From Actinostola sp. cb2023 (lineage: Eukaryota > Cnidaria > Anthozoa > Actiniaria > Actinostolidae), in NCBI GenBank assembly GCA_033675265.1, contig JAUJYZ010001546.1:384501-448500 (forward strand): a stretch of DNA of 64,000 bases, given 5' to 3'. Below, piece after piece: positions 1 to 11,861 of the stretch. Positions within the stretch are counted from its first letter, which is position 1. Every line of letters begins with the position of its first letter. Made by a program: the position numbers and the translations under genes. The notes under the pieces are model-generated. The model was not told where the DNA came from, did no database searches, and saw nothing but the letters and a program-made list of their open reading frames with translations.

Positions 1-808
1 CTAGCGGAGTCCTTAGAAGTCTCTAGCTGATCCTATAGGGACTAGCGGAGTCCTTAGAAGTCTCTAGCTGATCCTATAGGGACTAGCGGAGTCCTTAGAA
101 GTCTCTAGCTGATCCTATAGGGACTAGCGGAGTCCTTAGAAGTCTCTAGCTGATCCTATAGGGACTAGCGGAGTCCTTAGAAGTCCTTAGTTGATCCTAT
201 AGGGACTAGCGGAGTCCTTAGAAGTCTCTAGCTGATCCTATAGGGACTAGCGGAGTCCTTAGAAGTCTCTAGCTGATCCTATAGGGACTAGCGGAGTCCT
301 TAGAAGTCTCTAGCTGATCCTATAGGAACTAGCGGAGTCCTTAGAAGTCTCTAGCTGATCCTATAGGGACTAGCGGAGTCCTTAGAAGTCTCTAGCTGAT
401 CCTATAGGGACTAGCGGAGTCCTTAGAAGTCTCTAGCTGATCCTATAGGGACTAGCGGAGTCCTTAGAAGTCTCTAGCTGATCCTATAGGGACTAGCGGA
501 GTCCTTAGAAGTCTCTAGTTGATCCTATAGGGACTAGCGGAGTCCTTAGAAGTCTCTAGCTGATCCTATAGGGACTAGCGGAGTCCTTAGAAGTCTCTAG
601 CTGATCCTATAGGGACTAGCGGAGTCCTTAGAAGTCTCTAGCTGATCCTATAGGGACTAGCGGAGTCCTTAGAACTAGCTGATCCTATAGGGACTAGCGG
701 AGTCCTTAGAAGTCCTTAGTTGATCCTATAGGGACTAGCGGAGTCCTTAGAAGTCCTTAGTTGATCCTATAGGGACTAGCGGAGTCCTTAGAAGTCTCTA
801 GCTGATCC
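1..808. repeat. 41-bp satellite array, about 20 copies
   Basis: A head-to-tail array starts at the first base and so probably continues to the left of the window. The unit begins CTAGCGGAGTCCTTAGAAGT and recurs every 41 bp (positions 1, 42, 83 and so on). Copies are nearly identical; variants include CCTTAGTTG in place of TCTCTAGCTG near 187, 713 and 754 and a short deleted copy near 675. No coding potential is seen. Confidence 0.95.
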
Positions 809-2760
809 ATATACGACAAACACGAATATTAATTTTATAGTTTTGCGACGCACGATCTGCATTTGTCGAACGAAATGATGTGACTGACAACCCCCTTTGC
901 AAGCCAAACGCTGACCGAGCGTTGTTATATACGGTTGACTGCGACTCTACCAAACTGTCAGAAACAATTTGGACCCCAATTAGAAAGTGAGGGAAAGTTA
1001 AAGTGCTATAAAGATACCCATAAAGTTCTTCTGAGCGTTAGCCAAAATATTTGACCTGGGATTCAAACCCATCCAAATCTTTACAGCAATTTCACTCAAT
1101 TTCCATCTGTTTCATGTACTATTGCTATGCGGCCTCCATTGCTATCACACGAAAAAATCCAGTCATGAACTTTCTAATAAATCTCTAGCAGAGAGCAAAC
1201 ACTAAAACCGTGAAACAGTACTAACCACCTTTAGTGCTCAATAGCACCAATAGAACAATAGAAAACAAAAGACATTGCACTATTTAGTGCTAATTAAAGT
1301 TAGCCCGTTTCACGGTTTAGTGTTTGCACTCTAAAATATTAATTTTGTGTTTAATACTTTATCTAAAAATAGCTGCTTCAGTAACGTAACCAAATTTGGT
1401 CGTCACGCTTCGCTCTTAACCGATCAGCTGTGGAGATAATTAATTTTCCCGCGTAAAAATGGCGCCAAAAATTAATGGCGCCACAATGTTCTCAAATCGC
1501 AAATCTTCCCTGATTTTCTCTGGAAAAAAGAAAAGCTTATTGAAATTGAATTGTCTAGAAAGCTAAAACATCTTGAAGAAATTTTTAAGGATATTTTCGA
1601 GAATTTTATTTTGGTTGTATTTTCTTTCCAGAAAATTTAAATTTAAGCCAAAATGGATTCCCCTATACACGCAATCTACCTTAAATGGCATTTAAAATCC
1701 CTGTATACCTTAGTTGGATTAAGAACTCGTAAAGTTATCGTTCAAAATAACTACCAGAGTAAAAAATTTTCGTTGATCGGTGAAACAAACTTGTAGCATT
1801 CTTTATATTTCATTAATATGAAGTAATTCAGCCGAGGTCAGTGAATTGTTAGTAGAATTAAAAACTCAATCACTAAAGATTTCCAAAGAGTATTATTATT
1901 ATTATTATTATCTTCAAGCCACTGTTATGCAGTCATACTATTACGTGCATCAGCCGCCCATAAAGTCAGACACATCGTTGGGTTTAGTGAAGCGTCTTAT
2001 TGAATCTTCAAGTACCACTGCTTCGCATAGCGCTTGTTAGGAAACTAATGCCATTCATCCACCACACGACTCGCCCTGGACGGCTCTAAATAACTAGTCC
2101 TATTATACTGAGACGCAAACGAAGGGAATGCTCTCAAAAGGGCGATATACGAAAGGGAAGGTCTTATCCAAAGAATTCTGAAGTAATTTTATTTCGAATT
2201 TTATTTCGAATTTTTATACGAAAGAGAAGGTCTTATCCAAAGAATTCTGAAGTAATTTTATTTCGAATTTTCGTTCATTAATTGATTATTTGTCAAGGCT
2301 TAACTCTACTCCCGTGTAGTTTAAACTCTATTGGGGAATTTTAAGGTCTGAAACTGACGTTCTGAAATGAGCTATTGTTACTCAGTCGAAATCACAACCC
2401 ATCTTGATACCGTAAGACTGCTTTAGCGCCATACCGGAAGAATTCGAGACCAGGGCCAGGTATCAAGTTCTAGGTTAACGGCCCCGGGTTTATAGCGTTA
2501 TTAGCCCGCTTTCGAACAACCGGCCTCAGTACAACTGTGATATAAGATTTGTGAGAATAGGACTAGTACGCTTGATTGCAACACACGATCTCGCAATACT
2601 AGACAATGTTACGGTTAAACAGGCCCAGTCGGCCTTCTCCGAGAATATACTGAGCGATTTTCCAAGTAGGAAGTGCGGGTTGTTACTAAAATGTAATAAA
2701 CTCTCAAATTCTCCCAAATTCTTCTACTCTGAACCAATCATTTACACAAAAGGATACGAA
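809..2760. other. Gene-free stretch with a foldback and a 66-bp tandem duplication
   Basis: No gene was recognised. Positions 1191-1332 form an imperfect inverted repeat whose arms contain AAACACTAAAACCGTGAAAC and its complement, a small MITE-like foldback. A short TTA run lies near 1890-1911. About 2151-2275 holds two copies of a ~66-bp segment containing GGTCTTATCCAAAGAATTCT. If TPP2 has its last exons inside this window they would lie here on the minus strand, but I could not find them. Confidence 0.6.
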
Positions 2761-2769
2761 AAACATGAA

Positions 2770-3092
2770 CGACTACGTTGTCTGTCTGTCACAGCGACTG
2801 ATCGTACTGTATCTGTCTGTCACAGCGACTGTTCGTACTCTGTCTGTCTGTCACAGCGACTGTTCGTACTGTTCGTACTGTGTCTGTGTCTGTCTGTCTG
2901 TCACAGCGACTGTTCGTACTCTGTCTGTCTGTCACAGCGACTGTTCGTACTGTGTCTGTCTGTCACAGCGACTGTTCGTACTCTGTCTGTCTGTCACAGC
3001 GACTGTTCGTACTCTGTCTGTCTGTCACGGCGACTGTTCGTACTGTGTCTGTCTGTCACAGCGACTGTTCGTATTCTGTCTGTCTGTCACGA
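2770..3092. repeat. 29-bp minisatellite, about 10 copies
   Basis: Tandem copies of a 29-bp unit containing CTGTCTGTCACAGCGACTGT. The overlapping plus-strand open frames are explained by the repeat and do not resemble a known protein. Confidence 0.9.
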
Positions 3093-3496
3093 TGGGACTC
3101 TTGCTCAAGAAGTCGCAGCAAATTTGATCGTTCAATTCTGGAGACATACGCAAGTACCTACGTGTGCACATATTGAACTTCTTTGTATCACGTTGGATCT
3201 TAAACGCGGCTACTCAAAACCGCTTAACCGCTGCACGAGAAGAGAGATCTCTGAGGCCATCGGAACTTCTCTGCAATCCTTGCCAAAACGCTTTGGTGTG
3301 GTGTGTTGTTACCGTGGCATTGATTAGATCATTGCTAGTATTCGTCCTCCCCTCGTCCCCTGTTCAGTATTGTGTGCTTATTTGCTGGAACCGTCCCCGT
3401 TTATCAGGGGGAGCATATCCTAGTTAATAAATAATTGCGCGCGCTCAATTAAACATAATCGTAATAGTAATGACAGAGAGGTATGACAGAGAATGT

Positions 3497-4455
3497 AGTT
3501 TAACAAGCGACACAAGCATAAGCACAAGCACAAGAAGCCTTATGTCACTGTGAAACGGGCCTGGCACAAGCACAAGCACAAGCACAAGAGGCCTTATTAC
3601 ACTGTGAAACGGGCCTGACGCAAGCATAAGCGCAAGCACAAGAGGCCTTATGTCACTGTGAAACGGGCCTGGCACAAGCATAAGCGCAAGCACAAGAGGC
3701 CTTATTTCACTGTGTAAACGGGCCTGGCACAAGCATAAGCGCAAGCACAAGAAGCCTAATGTCACTGTGAAACGGGCCTGGCACAAGCATAAGCGCAAGC
3801 ACAAGAAGCCTAATGTCACTGTGAAACGGGCCTGATACAAGCATAATCACAAGCACAAGAAGCCTTATGTCACTGTGTAAACGGGCCTAACGCAAGCATA
3901 AGCACAAGAAGCCTTATGTCACTGTGAAACGGGCCTGGCACAAGCATAAGCGCAAGCACAAGAGGCCTTATTTCACTGTGTAAACGGGCCTGGCACAAGC
4001 ATAAGCGCAAGCACAAGAAGCCTAATGTCACTGTGAAACGGGCTTGATATAAGCATAAGCACAAGAACAAGAAGCCTTATGTCACTGTGTAAACGGGCCT
4101 GGCACAAGCATAAGCGCAAGCACAAGAAGCCTAATGTCACTGTGAAACGGGCCTGATACAAGTATAAGCGCAAGCACAAGAAGCCTTATGTCACTGTGAA
4201 ACGGGCCTAACACAAGCATAGGCATTAGCACAAGCACAAGAAGCCTTGTCACTGTGAAAATGAGCCTAACGCAAGCATAAGCGCAAGCACAAGAGGCCTT
4301 ATGTCACTGTGAAAACGGGCCTGACGCAAGCATAAGCACATGTACAAGAAGCCTTATTTCACTGTGTAAATAGGCCTGACACAAGCACAAGCACAAGAAG
4401 CCTTATGTCACTGTGAAAACGACCTAATGCAACCATAAGCACAAGTGCAAGGATC
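3497..4455. repeat. Minisatellite of ~50-60 bp, about 17 copies
   Basis: Units contain CACAAGCATAAGCGCAAGCA, then AAGAGGCCTTATGTCACTGT and GAAACGGGCCTG. Copies vary in length and sequence more than in the 41-bp satellite, suggesting greater age. A related single copy occurs inside TPP2 at about 26,585-26,700 and a fragment near 38,355-38,400, so the unit also exists as a dispersed element. Confidence 0.9.
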
Positions 4456-4664
4456 AAACTTTATTTCATTTCATGTAGCTGTCCTTCAGTGCATGTTCTT
4501 GCAGCTCGCTTTTTGTGTTCACGCACAATATTGCGTCGCTAGTGCAAACCAAGCTTTAGATTAGTTACCAGTGTTTGATCAAAAAATACCCCCACCCCCC
4601 TCCCCTGATGTCCACAAGAGATTTTTACACAACAAGCAGAGAGAGGATAAAAACTGAGATATAC

Positions 4665-5868
4665 CTTGCTGTCATTAGCGTCTGTCCACTTGAGAATCTC
4701 TGCACGAGTGTTTTGAAGTTTTTCCACTGAAAAATCAACCACAAAAAATCGATCAAAATAAACTTCGATAAACATGGGTGAACGAGTGCTTCTCTCGCGC
4801 GCATCTCAGCTCGCACTGCATGCTGGTTCACTGGGGGGAGGGGGGGGGGGGGACGCGAAACCTGAAACCTTGGAAATGCGTTGGAAATTCAATTTCCCGG
4901 GGTTCAAACGCGCACGTTTTTTCCAGTGAATTTCAATTTCTGACAGAGCGCACAGACTTGTGAGTGAGAGTCGTGTCCCCAATGATTAGCAGTACTGCTA
5001 AATACACGTGGTACGTTGTTAGACAGCTTGTTGACCGTCAGTGTCCTCAAGGCCATTAAGTTGTGACGAGGAAGATTATCACTTTTTTTGTTATTTACAT
5101 TTAATTCAAAACAACGAAAGAAATAAAACCTGAGATCGACAAGCGAGATCTGTACGATACTCAGTCGAAGAGAGTTTCCAACTCTCAGGTGGGAGAGAGA
5201 TAGCCTCCTCCGCAGGCATCACTATGGAGAGATTTTTGGGTTCTTTGGTCTTGGGCTTCCTGTGGTTCGTTTTCTCTTCTCCCCAGTCTCTCTCTCTCTC
5301 TTCTACACAGGAACCCCAAAGCTAAAAGGAGTTGCATACGAAGGAGGCTAGGAGAGAGATTGCTTTAACTCGCTAAATTGGTCGCCATGTCCCAAAAGTT
5401 CAACCATTGTGGATGCTACGTATTCCAGCAACATATCCCTCGGTCTACATGACCCATAGTGATAAACTAGTTTCTATATCACGGGTTTAAAGGACTAGAG
5501 GATCATTCTGAAGGGATTGTGTGCCCGGGGTATGTGCGGCGAGATGTTCAGACCTGGAACCTGTTTTTGGAATTTGTCACTCGAAAACCTGGATTTACGA
5601 ATTTCCTAATTAAAAAACCCTGGATTTACGAATTTTTATTGACGATCTGATACGATGCATTCGTCAGGATATTTTGTCAGACGTCTAACACTCTAACACC
5701 TTTACGTTTACGTCTGTATGCAAATTATTAAAAATTAATAAATGTTTTTTAGTCTATAACCTGGATTAATGATTTTTATGCGTTCATTTTACCTGGATTA
5801 GAGAATCAAATGGCCCAAAACCTGGACCCTGTACCGCCGCACATATATATCATGTAATTATTGGGAGT

Positions 5869-5933
<65 letters not shown>

Positions 5934-8900
5934 GATTGTGTGGCAAGCGACAACGCATTACCTAAATTAAGCCTGGTTTCTTGGTGTTCTTGTTCTTCAC
6001 TCCTTTCAGAAGGCGTGTCTTAAAAACAAAGGTAAAAACAAAGGTCGACAGACAATTCAGAAAACAAAGTCCAAAGTCCAAAGTCCAAAAAACCTGGACT
6101 AGGATTTCTGTTTAAACCCAATCAGAAAATCCGATAGAATGAATCCATTGGCGTAAGGGGTGCGGTAAGAGATTGTGGGACAAGTAGGGTTATCGTTAGC
6201 CATGGCTATGGCCCACGATCCTCTACATTTCATAGTCAAACTATACCAATAGATTCGTCTAGGGTGGGCAGGGGAGTGTCTGCGGTTTTGGCCTTGCCGA
6301 CCAATAAAAACAAGAGATCTGAAGTAAACTAGTCACGTATATTGTACAGAATAAATACTCGGGCGCATTAACGTGTCATGCCAATAGTGAGTTCTTAGTG
6401 TTCAGTGTTCTTACCCGTTTGATAAGTTAAGACCAGATCTGCCAGCGCACATCCCTACAACAAGAAAGAGCACGCGGTAAGTACGATCTTACGCCATGTA
6501 AAAATGCTTTGTTGTTAATTGTTCGATAACAAACTCTAACTAACTCTGAGAAAAAAAAGTTTTGTAAATTTTCCATTTCTTTTTGGGAAGATTCAGACAG
6601 CTAGGAATGTACATAATGAACGTGGACGATTTTAAATCAGAGTCGTTTGATATGCCTCCTTTGCAGACGTTTTAGTTGGTTCGCTTTTCTCCCATCAGAA
6701 AAAATGATTGACTTCAAACTGGATGAAAGTGTTAAACGAACTTTTCAGTTGATTATATTTAGTGGAAAGTTTGCTTGTGATGGGAGAAAAGCGAAACGTC
6801 TGCAAAGGAGGCTACGTAGCGCCCACTTACTTTACGAGCGAGGGCGTCTATCACAGCGTTCTTCAAGGCGTCGTTATCACTAGAAAAAAAGATAAATTAC
6901 AATAACGAAAATGTCAAAAATAAAAATTCGTTAATGTTAATGCTTTACTTTTGGAGGATGAAAGTATTAAACGAACTTTTGAATTGATTGAATTTTGTGG
7001 ATTTTCCTGAGCTGAGGCAGTCTAGTTCCCATAATAACCGCAAGAGATACTCCTTACAACTCTTTACTTCATTTAGCTTCGAAGAAAACTTTATGTACAA
7101 ATGTTTCCATATATAATTTTTAACCTGCTTCATCCACTTGATAGCTACGACATCCACACGCAATCTACCTTAAAGTACATTACATACATTGATGTGTTGC
7201 GATTGCTAGTGCAAGTGGTTTATTTATCTGGCATTGCAGCAATTATGTTAAAACTACTTTGTATGACAAATATCTGTTATGACAATGTAAAAAACAAAAT
7301 TAAACACATGGGTAGTGATGATTGGGTACTAATGAGAGTTCGTTTCTTTAAAAATCGCTGCTTTTTGCGCTTTTCAAAAGCAAAAACCCGTTGAAAATCG
7401 AAAACATGTTAAGAAAGCTATTTTAGATATCAAAGAAGGAAAAAATGGATAATATTTCGAAACAAATGTTTTTGGTCATTTTGACTTCCGGTTTTAAGAG
7501 CGCGCGCGATTGTGCGCCATTAGAATGCGCGCGAGCAATGACCGCGAAAGTTATCATTCATTCACTCTTTAGAGAATGACTCAAATGTCCCAAGGATTTG
7601 TCTATAAAAATCCAAACTAATTTTTGCTAAAATATATGTGGTTCATATTTATAATAAATTTACTAGAAAGGAACAGGAAATAGGAAGAGTTCAAAGTTGT
7701 TATCAATTACCTTCGTATAGACACGGCATTAGGTCTGGGGTCGGTTTTCATCCCGTAGTAGCTGGCTAACTCGACTAGATCAATCTACGACAAAATAATA
7801 TCACCCTTATAAACAGTTCATTCGTTAATAATTACAGTGTTAAGCATTTGCAATACATTATAAATACAATATTTTATTGAACACTCCTCAAAGGGTATTC
7901 ACAGCTTTTCAAGGCAATATCGCATATTGTCTTTAGAAATATGATTCAAGGTTACAGCAAAGCGATCCTATCAGACACCGAGGTAATCATTCTGTACCAG
8001 TTATCACTGAATATACTGACATTATTAGACTAAATTTACAAAATAAAAACAACAGATCAATCAGTTCATATTTGTTACAGTAATTCCATTTCAAGGTGTT
8101 TCTGGTTTTCAGTTGATTTTTGGGTTTTCAAAATTCCAAACTCCGTCGCCATACACAACTAGTTTTCCTATGGTTCCGCCTCCCATTTACGTTTACTGTA
8201 AGCAAATGCCGATGAACGTAAGCACTACTTACCATGCTCAAGACTTTATCGGCAGTGTTCACTATCTTATTGAGGTTGTTGAGTCGATCCTGAGTCAAAA
8301 ACAACGGCAAATAACAGAGTTCAAATTTCCACCCCCAAAAAAACAAAATGCCACATAAAACAACCAAATGAAAAATGAACATGTTTGAATATTTGTAAAC
8401 GACATTGAACACAGTATAGTAGTAACAGTACCCCCACCCCCTCTCCCCGGGGCTCAATAGAGAAATTACGATATCTACAGAAAAAAGTCTGATAAAATTT
8501 CAGGAATTCGTTGTCTATAAAAATCATGAAAGAAGAGTTGAGGCAGTGACAGGAGGTTAAACAGAAACATTATTCCGCGAAATTTAAACTACCGCCAACA
8601 TTAGGGACTTAATTATTACCCCGGTCTGAAGCGTTGAGCGGGTTTGAGCGGGATTGAGCGGGATTGACCTATCTATAACCGCGGGCGTATCCCTCAGCAC
8701 AAACTGTGTTTGTCTCAAGACTCGCATATGGTACATTCGAACAGAGAAGTATCCTCCTATTTTAAAGGCGAGCGACAGTAAACTTATTTTTATTTATTAT
8801 TTTCATTTTTTATTTTATTTTTTGTCTGATCCCCGCCGCGACAACACCAAGCATCTCATTCTCGTACCCAGAGCCCGCTCGTCATTTGGTTTGTCGCTGG

Positions 8901-11782
8901 CTCTGGGAAACCCTGTTGCTCGGTCGTCAAATTTTGACGACCAAGTCGTCAGAGCGCATGCTCATATTAAAGACCGCTGAGAGCGGGTACTGTGGAAGAG
9001 TCTACTGGCTACGTAGTATTTACGTTGGTTTGAATATTCAAACTAACAAGTACACAAGTTTGTACATGTATCTTCGTGTAGCCGTTTAAAATCCCTTCGA
9101 CGTTCATCACCGGTTCTTCTCTGGTTGCGGTAAAGGCTGGACGATAAATACATGTTCTAATATAATCTTGCAGGTGAACCTTCCTGTCTTCCGCTTTGTT
9201 ATTGAGTTTCTCTTGAATTATAAAAATATTCCTTTGAATACTCAAAGCGAGTACGATCGATTGTGTCTGTAGCCGTTACTTTACTTTTATAATTTATGTA
9301 TTGTTAGATCTCCCTTTACGAATTTATGTCTACACAGTCACTCATTTCCATAGCTTTATAATTCAATAACGGAATACCATTGTATGAAAATACAACCGTC
9401 GCTGTCATTCCTTTCGTTCGCCTTGCAAGTTTGAATCTTTGTTGATCTCATGAACCAATCAAATACGATCAGTCATTGTTGATTTCATCAGCCAATGAAA
9501 TTCGCTAAAATTTCAGGGATTCCCAGAGCCAGCGACAAACCAAATGACGAGCGGGCTCTGGGTACGAGAATGCAAGCATCTTAGATCAAACTTTTGCACA
9601 GTAGTTCTGAATCAGAGATCACGTGAGGGAATTACGTCGGCGAAGGGCAAGCGCGCGAGCGGGTAATAAATTTATGCTAATTTATGCACCGCATATTCGC
9701 GTAATAAGAGATCAAGTCTTCGATCTTTTGCGACTATAGACAATTTGACAAAGCATTTCAATTCCCAAATACACCTACATCTCTATCAAGAATGAAACTG
9801 CAGAAACAATTTCGATGACCTCAATATCAAGTGATTTTTGTCAACTTTTTGAGAATGATTGTATTTGTGCAATATGCATACAGTCGACACCCTATAAGCG
9901 GCCACTCTCGGCGAAATGGCAAGTGGCCGCTTATTAGGGGGAGTTTTTTTATAGTGAACAATAGTTTCAGGACTTTGATAACTGACCGCTTAATACTGGG
10001 GTTGGCCGCTTAATAGGGGTTGTCCGCTTAATAGGGGTTGGTCGCTTAATAGAGGTTGGTCGCTTAATAGGGGTTGGTCGCTTAATAGGGGTTGGACTGC
10101 AATACAAGAATAAATACAGCTTCGTGATGATTGGTTGACATACCTTTGACGTGTCGAGCGTGCGCAGCCTCTCTGAAAAAAGTGGTCTCCAGTCCCCGTG
10201 TTTTCCCGAGAGCTCGTCCCACAGGGAATCCAACCTTGAATTGTACAATATAGAATTTGACATGGTTTATAGTTGGATTGGTCTGTTTTAATAACAGCTT
10301 TTTGAATATAGTTTTACATTGTACAGTATATCCATAAAGATAAACAATAGTTTCGTTCAATATATCTTACTTTGAGAGATGGGTGATTTTTAAATCTCTG
10401 ATTTCTTCTTCGAGCTGTTGTTCCGGCTGTAAATACAACAACATCAAGACTAGATTTAAACCGTGTTAGAAAAGACATATAACTCCCGGCCGCGTCCTTG
10501 GGCAGAGAGGTGCAGCCGTTGGCCTTGTCTCCTTTCTCTTCTATAACCGATGTAAAGGAGACGTAAAATAACTTTTATTTCATAACGTGCGTTCTGATTG
10601 GCTGCAATATGACGTGCGTTCTGATTGGATACAATATAACGTGCGTTCTGATAGGCTACAATATAACGTGCCTTCTGATTGGATACAATATAACGTGCGT
10701 TCTGATTGGCTACAATATAAAATGCGCTAAAAAAATGACACCTATTTTATAACGTGCGTTCTGATTGGCTACAATATAACGTGCCTTCTGATTGGCTAAC
10801 ACAGTGCGGCCATGTCGTCTATACCTGTTTGTCTTGTTTACTTGCGTTGTTTGACTTGTTGTTGGGTTTAGTCGAAGCAGGAATGATATATTCAATGGGA
10901 TAAGTATCCTAGAAGATTGGAAAAAAGAAGTGTGAATTTACCAAGTATAATTTCGAGTATAGAGTAAATGAGAATTATGGTCCGAAGCACAGTGAATGGT
11001 ATTCCAGCTGTTATCTTCTCATATATTTCGAATGGAGTTTGTGTTATATTATAATTGATAGTTTTACCATTTCGCAAGGAATTGAGAGGGAAGATCACGT
11101 GGGAAAGGAGGATGGATGGATGATATGGGAAAGATTAGTTTATCTTTATAAAGCACCGAGACTTTTGTGGGGTGCTATATTGTTATAATAATAATTATTA
11201 TTAGTAGTAGTAGTAGTGTTGTTGTTGTTATTATTAGTAGTAGTAGTGTTGTTGTTGTTGTTGTTATTGTTGTTATTATTATTATTATTAGTGTTGTTGT
11301 TGTTGTTATTATTATTATTATTGTTATTATTTTTATTATTAGTGTTGTTGTTGTTGTTGTTATTATTATTATTATTGTTATTATTATTATTATTAGTGTT
11401 GTTGTTGTTGTTATTATTATTATTATTGTTATTATTATTATTATTATTAGTGTTGTTGTTGTTGTTGTTATTATTATTATTGTTATTATTATTATTATTA
11501 GTGTTGTTGTTGTTGTTATTATTATTATTACTGTTATTATTTTTTTATTCGTTGTTGTGTTGTTGTTGTTGTTATTATTATTATTATTATTGTTATTATT
11601 ATTATTATTACTGTTATTATTTTTATTGTTGTTGTTGTTATTATTATTATTGTTATTATTTATTATTATTATTGTTGTTGTTGTTGTTGTTATTATTATT
11701 ATTATTGTTATTATTATTATTATTAGTGTTGTTGTTGTTGTTATTATTATTATTATTGTTATTATTATTATTATTAGTGTTG

Positions 11783-11861
<79 letters not shown>

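Noticed and set aside
1..808. Regular repeats considered as a CRISPR array
   Set aside because: Units abut without unique spacers and the genome is eukaryotic.
2551..3327. 258-codon plus-strand frame
   Set aside because: Mostly a 29-bp minisatellite; the unique ends show no recognisable domain and there is no ATG start.
5870..5931. Long C runs considered as assembly gaps
   Set aside because: C or G runs sit at the same structural position in three elements with proper target duplications, so they are real parts of the element, although their exact length may be wrong.
10950..11005. Candidate TPP2 exon between exons 30 and 31 ([12 protein letters not shown])
   Set aside because: Flanking AG/GT exist but the similarity to the expected segment is too weak and the acceptor lacks a pyrimidine tract.
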